Part shown: positions 1-6,696 of the stretch, one piece after another
How the letters are laid out: the number at the start of each line of letters is the position of its first letter
Numbering within the stretch: position 1 is the first letter of the stretch
NCBI GenBank assembly: GCA_030740295.1
Contig: JASLXP010000033.1
Span: 1-6,726, forward strand
From: Planctomycetota bacterium
GTDB taxonomy: Bacteria; Planctomycetota; PUPC01; JACPCR01
Direction of reading: 5' to 3'
Length of the DNA stretch: 6,726 bases
Position numbers and translations under genes: made by a program
Notes under the pieces: model-generated
What the model was told of the DNA's origin: nothing
What the model saw: the letters and a program-made list of their open reading frames with translations, nothing else
The model's database searches: none

Positions 1-1
1 A

Positions 2-181
2 GAGGAAGCGAATGTTGCTCTGCTTGATGAAGAAGATGAGGCCGGAGACGATCTTGAAGAGGCGGATGCCTTCATTCTTCAGGTCGATCTGCTGCGGCGT
101 GAAGGCAAGACTGAAAGCAAACTCTCTTCCAGGCGTATCTCGTTTGAAGCAGGAATGGAGAATCCAAGCGGGGAGTATTAA
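2..181 (+). CDS. C-terminal fragment of an acidic protein (5' end outside window)
   Basis: An open frame enters from the left edge and ends at a TAA at 179-181, giving 59 residues with no start codon of their own in a credible position. The residues are very acidic at first (LDEEDEAGDDLEEADAF), followed by a probable amphipathic helix (ILQVDLLRREGKTESKL) and a polar tail ending NPSGEY. No domain is recognisable. The composition is that of a real, soluble, helical protein tail. The competing frame starting at 12 reads as a Cys/Arg/Met-rich protein and looks like a shadow. The gene converges on the aldolase gene, with 63 bases between the two stops. Like the 1397-2071 product it is acidic and helical, but I see no convincing alignment between them. 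Function unknown. Confidence 0.6.
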   Translation, partial: EEANVALLDEEDEAGDDLEEADAFILQVDLLRREGKTESKLSSRRISFEAGMENPSGEY

Positions 182-244
182 GTCAGCCGGAAGGACGACG
201 AGCGTGGTGTAACGGCCAAGCGCTTTCGATAGCTTTGCTTTGAT

Positions 245-1171
245 TCAAGCGAAAGGCCCACGTGTCACGAGAATGTCGGCAAGCTTGTCAAGAATGGCGT
301 CAAGCTCTCGGTGATCGAATTCATCAAACGGGGACAGGAATTCGTTCCGTACTTTGGCGGATCGAATAACGCCGCGGCGACGCAGCACCTCTTTATACAG
401 TTGGAGCGGATACAGAGATTCCATGTTCAGAAGTGGTAGCGCACGGTTGTGAAGCTCTCGCGCAGATTCGAGGTCCCCTTCGTGGTACGCCTTCCAGATT
501 GCGGCATGAAGTTCCGGCGCTTCGCAGGCCGGCATGGTGCCGCAGATGCCGCGCGCCATTTCGTTCAACATGTGCCGGCCGGCCTGGCCGCCAAATACCC
601 CGTGCAGTTCTTCCGGGCGGGCCACCTGTTCGAAGATTCGAGTTACCACGTGAGTGCAGGGCTCTGACTCCTCTTTCACGTAATGCACGTGCTCCAGTTC
701 ATCCACCATCCGGGCCAGGAATTCCGGAGACATCGTCTTGCCAACGAAGACTGAGTTCTGAACGATGATGGGCAGATCTGATGTATCCGAGATTGCCTCG
801 AAGTAACGAAAGACACCGTCCGGCCGGGGCGTCTTGATCGGGGGCGGCATCGCCATCAACCCGCTCGCCCCGGCATCGTGCGCGTTCCTGGTGAAGTCGA
901 CAGCGACCTCCCTTGACCCTCCGTTCACTGAAAGGATGACCGGAACACGCCCAGCCGCCTGCTGCACGACCATCCGTCCCACACGATGGCGTTCGGTGTC
1001 AGACAGCGCAAAAAACTCGCTCGCATTCGCAGGCGTTACGAGCCCGTGTGCGCCGGCCTGTATACAGAAATCCACCACCGAGCGGAGAGATTCCTCATCA
1101 ATGTCCCCGTCATCATCAAAGGGGGTGATGACGATTACATAGACTCCTTTAAAACGTTTCTTCTGACTCAT
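245..1171 (-). CDS. Dihydrodipicolinate synthase/N-acetylneuraminate lyase family aldolase (not a canonical DapA)
   Basis: This is a 308-residue (beta/alpha)8 class I aldolase of the usual family length, acting in the cytoplasm on a keto-acid or sugar-acid substrate through a Schiff base. Visible landmarks: strand 1 GVYVIVITPF (9-18); the GxxGE-region equivalent TPANASEFFALSDTER (46-61), where family members usually have G-S/T-T-G-E; the substrate-lysine strand HYVKEES with Lys166; and the C-terminal pattern FGGQAG...ARGICGTMP (193-214), then LPLLN...KEVLRRRGVIRSAKVR. The usual catalytic tyrosine in the YN motif is replaced by Gln138 (IIVQNS), and the arginine that DapA uses to bind its product is absent from the following loop. 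This argues against lysine biosynthesis and for a divergent subfamily. A stop lies four codons upstream, so ATG 1171 is the first possible start. No Shine-Dalgarno sequence precedes it. The substrate cannot be named. Confidence 0.92.
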   Translation of the reverse strand: MSQKKRFKGVYVIVITPFDDDGDIDEESLRSVVDFCIQAGAHGLVTPANASEFFALSDTERHRVGRMVVQQAAGRVPVILSVNGGSREVAVDFTRNAHDAGASGLMAMPPPIKTPRPDGVFRYFEAISDTSDLPIIVQNSVFVGKTMSPEFLARMVDELEHVHYVKEESEPCTHVVTRIFEQVARPEELHGVFGGQAGRHMLNEMARGICGTMPACEAPELHAAIWKAYHEGDLESARELHNRALPLLNMESLYPLQLYKEVLRRRGVIRSAKVRNEFLSPFDEFDHRELDAILDKLADILVTRGPFA

Positions 1172-1324
1172 AAGAGCATGTTAGCGAGGCTTGGTTCGTT
1201 CTTATGGTATCGACGCATCGTATTGTGTTGAAGCGGTTCACTACGGGATTCCAGGGCACGTTTTGCCTGCCGGATCCGAGCTGAGACGTGCTGGTGCCGC
1301 TGAAGTAGAACTTGCCAAAGGAAC

Positions 1325-1350
1325 TAAAGTTTTCCTTGAAGTTTCGATGA
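1325..1350 (+). promoter_or_regulatory. Candidate sigma-28 (FliA)-like promoter
   Basis: TAAAGTTT at 1325-1332 matches the enterobacterial sigma-28 -35 consensus at all eight positions. After a 10-base spacer (consensus 11) comes TTCGATGA at 1343-1350, matching GCCGATAA at 5 of 8 positions including the CGAT core. It lies 46 bases before the ATG at 1397, leaving room for a short leader with a Shine-Dalgarno sequence. A 6-bp inverted repeat AAGGAA/TTCCTT (1318-1323 and 1332-1337) overlaps the -35 element and could be chance or an operator. This is a prediction from consensus only. Confidence 0.4.
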
Positions 1351-1384
1351 TGAGACCGGAGGCATTCCGCAATACCAGAAACTC

Positions 1385-1390
1385 GAGGGA
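1385..1390 (+). promoter_or_regulatory. Ribosome binding site for the 224-residue protein
   Basis: GAGGGA ends six bases before the ATG at 1397. It complements the 3' end of 16S rRNA and supports this start. The aldolase gene on the other strand has no such site. Confidence 0.6.
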
Positions 1391-1396
1391 AAACAG

Positions 1397-2071
1397 ATGA
1401 GTATCGGCGCCGCAATCGACACAATCCTTAGCACTATCCCCCCGATGCCGGTGGCTGCCACAGCGCCACCACCGCCTGCCGCGCCTGAAGCTTCGCCTGT
1501 AGTCGCGCCGGCGGACATCGTAGAAATCAGCCCGGAAGGAGCTGCCGCTGCCATTGACGATCAGCCAGTTGCATCTGTCGCTGCAGAGAGGCTCATTTTT
1601 CCGTACCCATTCCCGAATACTGAGATCGAGGCGCTGCTGAACAACCTCCGACAGCGCGAAAATCTCGAGCGGCAGATGTTCCGTCTCCAGGATGACGCCA
1701 TCGTCGATCGTGAGGTCGGCACTCTCGCGGCCGGCGGGACAAGCCCGGATGAACTTCGGGACCAGGCCGACCAACTCCGCAAAGAAAACAAGCACGATGA
1801 GGCCAACGAACTGAACCAGCTCGCATGGCGTATGGAGGGCCGCGGCATCCCGGAAGACGATCCAGCGACGGCACGCAACGAGCTTGAAGAAGCCGGAGAC
1901 CTCCTGACTCAGCGCGCGGACGACAAGCAAATCGTCGCGTCTCTTATCGGACGAAAGCTGGACTCTCTCGAGGAGGATTTCGAAGATCTCGTGGAGAATT
2001 TCGATGTGGACGATGAAGATGATTTCCACCCTCCAATCTTCCTGGCGGCCGCGGCTGAGGAGGAGGGGTAG
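1397..2071 (+). CDS. Hypothetical acidic helical protein, possibly flagellum-coregulated
   Basis: This is a 224-residue soluble protein that I do not recognise. It has no signal peptide or membrane segment and no catalytic motif. Residues 14-38 are Pro/Ala-rich and probably disordered. Residues 40-46 read DIVEISP, resembling the short D-x-V-x-I-S motif near the N-terminus of many FlgM-like and other flagellum-associated proteins. Residues 74-200 are charged and helix-forming (IEALLNNLRQRENLERQMFRLQ; ELRDQADQLRKENKHDEANELN; the tail helix LDSLEEDFEDLVENF), with possible coiled coil. The C-terminus is strongly acidic (DVDDEDDF) and ends AAAAEEEG. The start is fixed by GAGGGA six bases upstream. 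The sigma-28-like promoter 46 bases upstream agrees with a flagellar-regulon role, but this is inference. The 262-residue open frame on the opposite strand has implausible Arg/Cys/Trp-rich composition. Confidence 0.75.
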   Translation: MSIGAAIDTILSTIPPMPVAATAPPPPAAPEASPVVAPADIVEISPEGAAAAIDDQPVASVAAERLIFPYPFPNTEIEALLNNLRQRENLERQMFRLQDDAIVDREVGTLAAGGTSPDELRDQADQLRKENKHDEANELNQLAWRMEGRGIPEDDPATARNELEEAGDLLTQRADDKQIVASLIGRKLDSLEEDFEDLVENFDVDDEDDFHPPIFLAAAAEEEG

Positions 2072-2080
2072 GGCAGGGGT

Positions 2081-2135
2081 GTGAATGGTGAATGGTGAAT
2101 GGTGAGTGGGGATGGTGAATCGTGAATGGTGAGCG
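2081..2135 (+). repeat. Degenerate tandem heptamer array, unit GTGAATG
   Basis: About eight units starting ten bases after the preceding stop codon: three perfect GTGAATG copies (2081-2101), then GTGAGTG, a 6-base degenerate unit GGGATG, GTGAATC, GTGAATG and GTGAGCG. In one minus-strand frame it reads as the low-complexity pattern LTIHHSPFT, a spurious product I remember from many PVC-group and related genomes. It is noncoding. The copies can form slipped structures but no strong hairpin. Confidence 0.85.
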
Positions 2136-2161
2136 AACTTATACTTACATATCTTTCCAGA

Positions 2162-2236
2162 CTCTCAGGCTGGCAGCCTGCGGCCACAGGATGTGTTCGC
2201 CTCAGCGGTTGTAGCCACGGGCTGCCAGCCTGTGAG
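2162..2236. repeat. REPIN-like pair of inverted REP palindromes
   Basis: Two 26-base arms, 2162-2187 and 2211-2236, are inverted copies matching at 22 of 26 positions around a 23-base spacer. The core is a perfect 13-base inverted repeat, CAGGCTGGCAGCC (2166-2178) against GGCTGCCAGCCTG (2220-2232). Each arm is also a palindrome by itself: CAGGCT-GGC-AGCCTG at 2166-2180, and an 8-bp stem around loop GCC at 2216-2234. A third partial copy of the arm's outer end, CTCACAGGC, occurs at 2253-2261. This nested arrangement is that of a REP doublet. It lies in the intergenic region before the large secreted-protein gene. Confidence 0.75.
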
Positions 2237-2326
2237 CTCACATTGTCTGGACCTCACAGGCCTACAGCCACGAGAGGGACACTTTGAGTCAACTGAGCTA
2301 AGGTTTTGTTCGTTTGCCGCGGCCGA

Positions 2327-2365
2327 AGTGTTCCTGGACACTCGTCTCGACTGATCGCCTCAGTC
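2327..2365. promoter_or_regulatory. Two short palindromes in the leader of the secreted-protein gene
   Basis: AGTGT/ACACT (2327-2331 and 2338-2342, spacer TCCTGG) is followed by a perfect GACTGA/TCAGTC inverted repeat (2349-2354 and 2360-2365, spacer TCGCC). They lie 50-90 bases before the chosen start and could be operator half-sites or small leader hairpins. I see no convincing -35/-10 pair here. Confidence 0.25.
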
Positions 2366-2401
2366 AGAGTAAAGAGGAATGGGTATTCATCCACGATTCG
2401 C

Positions 2402-2408
2402 GGGGGAG
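2402..2408 (+). promoter_or_regulatory. Ribosome binding site deciding the start of the secreted protein
   Basis: GGGGGAG ends six bases before the ATG at 2415 and three before the ATG at 2412. The upstream in-frame ATG at 2379 has AGAGGA directly abutting it, with no usable spacing. Starting at 2412 or 2415 also places the signal peptide right at the N-terminus. Confidence 0.5.
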
Positions 2409-2414
2409 ACAATG

Positions 2415-5400
2415 ATGCATAGAGTTCTGGGGTCGGTGAGTATGCTGCTGATGATGCTCGCATCGCTCGAGTCAGAGGAGCGGGCCAATTGGTGGGATGG
2501 CTTGACGGAAGGCGAGGTCAAGAAGTTCGAGCAGGTGCTGGGGACACCGGCCAGGGAGTGGAGGTACCAGCACTCCAAGGGCAAGGCTCAGAAACCAAAG
2601 CTGGGGAGCGCGGACGGTCGGCCGGTGATCGTTGGCGAAACCAACTACTTTCATTGGTTGCCCGTGGAGGCGCTCGACAAGGGCACTGAGCTTGTCGCGG
2701 AAGTTCGATTGGCCGGCGAGCAAAAACACACGCGGCGCGCATACATCTACGTGGGTATTCGTCCCGATGAGACTATCGGGAAAAGCGGAGCTGGTTACGC
2801 GGCGGGGTTGGGTGTTCGTGGTGGGCGGACCGTGGCTGGTTGCTCTGTAGTTCATACCAAGGCCCGAAAAGTCTCTCTCGGCCGCGGTGGATACGGACCG
2901 TGGCTTTCGGCACGGAGCCTCGGCTGGCCGGAATCACTGCGCAAACGCATCGAGCACGATATGGCTGCTGTGGCCCCGCTGAACGAAAAGTGGCTCACCA
3001 TGCGCTGGCAGATTCTCGAAAGCGGGGCACGTTTCTACCTGGACGATCGTCTCATCTGGGATGGCGCAAACAGCGGGCTGGATCTCAGCGGCCGGGCTGT
3101 CATCAGCCTGAGCGCTCCTGTCGAAATGCGGCGACTGGAGCGGCGTAAAATCCCGGGAGTCGTTGGCCCTTTCGAGAAGATCCCACTGGACGCGTGCGTC
3201 AATGCCGGAGGTCTGGCGGTGCAAGGCCAGACGGACGGCAGCGACAAGCCGCTGGTCGTCGGCGACATTCCGTTCGATGTGGCCCGGACTGATGGCGAAG
3301 GAAAGAACCATCTCGACATCGGCAAGAGCTGGGTGAAGTTTGCCAGCTACGGCAGTCGCGAGAGCCCGAGGCGCGGTCGACTCGGTGGCCGCTGGGCGGG
3401 GCTTTCTACAGTCGACCCTTCCCGCATTCTGTTGGCCATCCCTGGCGGCCCATACCGAGCTTTGCACTTGCTGGCGGCCAGCGACGACGAGCCGGACAGC
3501 GTCCCGATCATTACTGCCCAGTTCTTTCGGCCCGATGCCGGGCGGCCGATCAACTTTGCGACAAAGGCCCCCCTCTTCACGGCCAAGGGAGAGGTCGGCA
3601 AATCTGTGCCGCTGAAACTGGCTGACGGACGGGCCGGGGCATTGCACATGGTCACTATTCCCATCGATCCTGGTCAACTGGCGACTCTGAAAGATCTGAA
3701 CGTTATCGGCCTCGAGCTGACCAAGGAGGTGAAGCTCTACCGCGTCTTCCCTGATCCGATGTACTACAGTCACCATCCCGCGGGCCTTCCCAGCAGCGTG
3801 CATGTGTATGGGCTGACGCTGGAGCGACCTGAGGTGCGGATGAAAGTGACACCCGCCAGGTATGCTGACATCTGGACCGCACCAGAAAAGCCTTCCTACA
3901 ATGTGCAGTTGTCCAACACTGGGAAAGAAACTCGAACCGCCCGGTTGAGCTGGGCAGCGACCGCGCACGGCGGCCTGGATGTCCAGCGCGGTTCGCGCAA
4001 GCTGAGCGTTGAGCCTGGTAAAAACGCGGAGCTCGAATTCGATCTGTCCCTGACTCGGCACGGCTACCATGACCTGGAGATCAAGCTCGTGAACGGCGAT
4101 GAAACTTGGACCGAGCGTCGCACCATCACGTGGCTTCACGCAGACACCCGCGAGCGCGGCGATTGGGAACGGGGACGCGGCCCCATCTTTGGATTCTGGA
4201 ACTGGCGTGGCGGACATAACACCCCCAGCGGCGACCGGCAGACCTATGTCATGGGGCTGGCCGGCGCAGAATCCAGCAGCGGGTCGTTTGCCAGCACGCG
4301 AGTTAAGGATGAGGAACGAGAGGTCGCACGGCGTTTCAAGATGGTGACCTTTAAAGCCTTCGGAGCCGGCGACCATTACACCACCGCCCGCTTCGCGTCG
4401 AGCCTGCAGAAAGAAGGCATGGAGAAAGCCCGCGAGGCGTTCGTCAAACGTTTGAAGGCAACCGAAGGTAAGGCTTCCGACATTCATCGCCCGTTGTTTA
4501 TTTCTTTCTTTCCAGAACCGCACATAGGCCACCACACTTCGGGCACGCCGCCCAGCTACTACGGAGAACCGGAGTCCAAAGAGTTTCAGTTCTCCGAGTC
4601 CGAGCAGGCACGCTTTGATACCTGGCTGAACGGATTCGTCGAGGGGGCAAAGATCATTAAAGAACTTTTCCCGCACGTGAAGTGCATGCTGCCACATGGG
4701 GACCCGACCTTCCCCGCGCCGTTCCTGCGACGCAGCAAAGAAGTGCGAGAACTGCTTGACGGGGTGACCGTGGACATCCCTGCGTTTGAGCGCCTGCCCG
4801 AACAGCAGTTGCACCAGGTGTCCATCCATCGGATGTACATTTGCCGAAACGAATTCAAAAAAGCGGGCATCGAGAATCCGTGGCTGCCTATGTATGAAGG
4901 CCCCGCTCTGCCCTCGAGGCCGGGGGCACTTTCGCCTCAGGAGCACGCGGATCTGACGATCCGGAATTCACTGATCCTGCTTGCGTACGGCGTGGATATG
5001 CAGCTTGGCGGGCTGGCCCCATTCGATGCGGGCAGCTACTGGGGCGAGCAGCATTACGGCGGGGGAATGATGGAAGCCCTGCCAACTCTCCGCGCTCGCC
5101 CCACGTACCCGGCCTTTGCCACCATGACCCGCCACCTCAACCGGCGAAACTTCAAGCGCTGGGTGAACACCGGCAGCCTCTCTGTCTACTGCCTGGAATT
5201 CCGTCATTATAAATCAGGCGATCCGGTGCACGTCTTTTGGACTCTACGCGGTGAACGGCAGGTGACTGTGAGCACGGGCGACAGGAACATCCAGGTTTAC
5301 GATGCCAACGACAACCTGGCAGCCACTCACTCGGAGGAGGCAGGCACGGCCATCTTCACCGTGAGCAAATCGCCCTGCTTCGTGCATGGGCTGCGCGACG

Positions 5401-6527
5401 ATCTCCGCATCATGCTTGAGTCGCCGCCCGATCATTCCGATGCCCGGCCCGGGCCGCACAGTCGAAAGCTCTCTTCGATGGGCGACGGCTCGTGGAAACA
5501 GTCAACCGATCGTGACGAGCACTACGAGAAGAGCCATGAGAATTTTGTGAAGCGTTTCCCCAGCAAGATGCGTGTAGGGCCTGTGGAGATCCTCGATACC
5601 CAGACGGACACCAGTCGGACCGCCCTGTCGGTCGACCTCGCCGGGTGGTCGCGGGAACTCAAAACCATGCCGTTTTACACCGCCCTGTTACCCGAGAAGC
5701 CAATCGTCATCCCAGGCAAGGCCAGCCACCTGGGTCTCTGGGTGTACGGCAGCAGCGATTGGGGCCGCGTTGTCTACTGCCTGCGAGATGCCGCGGACGA
5801 ACGCTGGATCAGCGTGGGCACGACCGGAGCATGGAACTGCGACGACCTGCACAGTTGGAGTGCTTTCTGCTTCGATGGCTGGCGCTACCTTCGCTTCGAG
5901 TTGCCCGCCAACAGCCCATGGGATCAGTTCCGTGAGAAGGGTTGCCCCTGGTGGGGAAGTTACGGCCGCGGCGATGGCTACATCGATCTGCCGTTGCGTC
6001 TGGAAAAGGTCATCATCGAGCGTCGCACCCACGCGCTATATGTGAATGACATCCAGCACACCTCCGGTGGGGCGGTAATGCTTGGTGATCTGCTGGCCGA
6101 GCATGCTGACCCGGCGGACGCCACGGACGAGGTAATCCGGCTGTCGCGACTGCGCATGCCCGTTCCCGATGGCCAGCCTTCAATCGGCAATCCCATTGTT
6201 AAACTTGCTGAGAACGGCATCGGCGCCGCACCGGTGATCAATGGCATCACCTTGCCCGAACAGCAAGCCGACGGCACGAGATGCTACGTCAACTTCCCGA
6301 AAGTCGAAGGCGCCAAACACTATGACGTGTGGGTCAGCCCGTACAGAAACGGCACGGGCGCCCTGATGCTGGGCAAAGCCTGGAAAGAGCCCGGCGGTTT
6401 GCTTCGGGGTTTGCGGCCCGATATCGAGTTCTACCTTTTCGCCACTGTCATAAATGAGCAGGACAAGACCTCGCGGCCATCCAAGCCATACCCAATCATT
6501 CTAAAAGACGTTTTTGGGATGAAGTAG
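2415..6527 (+). CDS. Large exported multi-domain protein with a probable clan GH-A glycoside hydrolase barrel
   Basis: 1370 residues from ATG 2415; in-frame ATGs at 2412 and 2379 are alternatives. Residues 1-18 (MHRVLGSVSMLLMMLASL) look like a signal peptide. Apparent order: lectin/jelly-roll-like beta-sandwich (about 25-245); second beta region with HLDIGKSWVKF and LHLLAASDDEP (260-470); Ig-like domain YNVQLSNTGKETRTARLSW (495 on); TIM barrel about 590-910. In the barrel, LFISFFPEPHIGHH resembles the strand-4 NEP motif, giving acid/base candidate Glu701. LPMYEGP gives nucleophile candidate Glu828, followed by SPQEHADLTIRNSLILLAYGV, much like the segment after the nucleophile in GH39-like enzymes. 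RPTYPAFATMTRHL and VHVFWTLRG also fit that pattern. Then come a beta domain (918-1000), a carbohydrate-binding-like domain (1045-1215) and an Fn3-like domain (1275-1365). There is no C-terminal anchor. Substrate unknown, probably an extracellular polysaccharide; the fold assignment is inference from motifs. Confidence 0.85.
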   Translation: MHRVLGSVSMLLMMLASLESEERANWWDGLTEGEVKKFEQVLGTPAREWRYQHSKGKAQKPKLGSADGRPVIVGETNYFHWLPVEALDKGTELVAEVRLAGEQKHTRRAYIYVGIRPDETIGKSGAGYAAGLGVRGGRTVAGCSVVHTKARKVSLGRGGYGPWLSARSLGWPESLRKRIEHDMAAVAPLNEKWLTMRWQILESGARFYLDDRLIWDGANSGLDLSGRAVISLSAPVEMRRLERRKIPGVVGPFEKIPLDACVNAGGLAVQGQTDGSDKPLVVGDIPFDVARTDGEGKNHLDIGKSWVKFASYGSRESPRRGRLGGRWAGLSTVDPSRILLAIPGGPYRALHLLAASDDEPDSVPIITAQFFRPDAGRPINFATKAPLFTAKGEVGKSVPLKLADGRAGALHMVTIPIDPGQLATLKDLNVIGLELTKEVKLYRVFPDPMYYSHHPAGLPSSVHVYGLTLERPEVRMKVTPARYADIWTAPEKPSYNVQLSNTGKETRTARLSWAATAHGGLDVQRGSRKLSVEPGKNAELEFDLSLTRHGYHDLEIKLVNGDETWTERRTITWLHADTRERGDWERGRGPIFGFWNWRGGHNTPSGDRQTYVMGLAGAESSSGSFASTRVKDEEREVARRFKMVTFKAFGAGDHYTTARFASSLQKEGMEKAREAFVKRLKATEGKASDIHRPLFISFFPEPHIGHHTSGTPPSYYGEPESKEFQFSESEQARFDTWLNGFVEGAKIIKELFPHVKCMLPHGDPTFPAPFLRRSKEVRELLDGVTVDIPAFERLPEQQLHQVSIHRMYICRNEFKKAGIENPWLPMYEGPALPSRPGALSPQEHADLTIRNSLILLAYGVDMQLGGLAPFDAGSYWGEQHYGGGMMEALPTLRARPTYPAFATMTRHLNRRNFKRWVNTGSLSVYCLEFRHYKSGDPVHVFWTLRGERQVTVSTGDRNIQVYDANDNLAATHSEEAGTAIFTVSKSPCFVHGLRDDLRIMLESPPDHSDARPGPHSRKLSSMGDGSWKQSTDRDEHYEKSHENFVKRFPSKMRVGPVEILDTQTDTSRTALSVDLAGWSRELKTMPFYTALLPEKPIVIPGKASHLGLWVYGSSDWGRVVYCLRDAADERWISVGTTGAWNCDDLHSWSAFCFDGWRYLRFELPANSPWDQFREKGCPWWGSYGRGDGYIDLPLRLEKVIIERRTHALYVNDIQHTSGGAVMLGDLLAEHADPADATDEVIRLSRLRMPVPDGQPSIGNPIVKLAENGIGAAPVINGITLPEQQADGTRCYVNFPKVEGAKHYDVWVSPYRNGTGALMLGKAWKEPGGLLRGLRPDIEFYLFATVINEQDKTSRPSKPYPIILKDVFGMK

Positions 6528-6561
6528 GTCTCATCGACAGGCTGATGTGGATTCGATCTAG

Positions 6562-6585
6562 TTCCGGAATAAGTCCGAATCTTTT
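6562..6585 (+). terminator. Weak intrinsic terminator candidate
   Basis: Starting 35 bases after the TAG of the secreted-protein gene, TT-CGGA (with one bulged C) can pair with TCCG-AA around a 5-base loop ATAAG. TCTTTT follows at 6580-6585. The stem is short and AT-closed, so efficiency would be modest. Confidence 0.3.
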
Positions 6586-6639
6586 ACGCCGAAGGCGTTG
6601 AACAACATAGCCCAGGGCAAGCGTAGCGCCGCCCTGGGT
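6586..6639. repeat. Dispersed intergenic hairpin repeat, GCCGAAGGC plus CCCAGGGC/GCCCTGGG
   Basis: ACGCC-GAA-GGCGT (6586-6598) is a perfect 5-bp hairpin. TGAACAACATAG follows, then a perfect 8-bp inverted repeat CCCAGGGC (6611-6618) and GCCCTGGG (6631-6638) around a 12-base loop that itself contains GCGTAGCGC. The layout matches a family of high-copy intergenic repeats I remember from planctomycete and verrucomicrobial genomes, whose spurious translation contains LGYVVQRLRRK, as seen here on the minus strand. It may be transcribed as the 3' end of the preceding mRNA. Confidence 0.65.
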
Positions 6640-6696
6640 ATAAATGCCACCTCCCGACCTATGCCAACAGCGCAAACTCCGGCCAACCTGGAATCG

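Noticed and set aside
12..212. Open frame with an ATG at the left edge, + strand
   Set aside because: The frame shifted by one gives an acidic, protein-like tail that runs in from the window edge, while this one gives an unlikely Cys/Met/Arg-rich product.
223..255. Possible terminator hairpin CTTTCG/CGAAAG between the convergent genes
   Set aside because: The stem is only 6 bp with a 21-base loop, it extends into the aldolase coding end, and no clear T-run follows in either direction.
1172..1260. Sigma-70-like promoter for the aldolase (minus-strand TTCAAC, 17 bases, TACCAT)
   Set aside because: It matches the consensus at only 3 of 6 and 4 of 6 positions, which is too weak to annotate.
1241..2029. 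A 262-codon open frame on the minus strand over the 1397-2071 gene
   Set aside because: Its composition is erratic (runs of Arg, Trp and Cys) and it crosses the promoter region. The + strand frame has a Shine-Dalgarno sequence, sensible composition and a plausible promoter.
2379..2414. Upstream ATG at 2379 as start of the secreted protein
   Set aside because: The purine-rich AGAGGA touches the ATG with no spacing, and starting here puts a non-hydrophobic 12-residue extension (MGIHPRFAGETM) before the signal peptide. It remains possible but less likely.
2934..4946. A 670-codon open frame on the minus strand inside the secreted-protein gene
   Set aside because: It lies entirely antisense to a gene with coherent domains. 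Its translation is rich in Arg, His, Cys and Gln without recognisable motifs, as expected from a GC-rich shadow frame.
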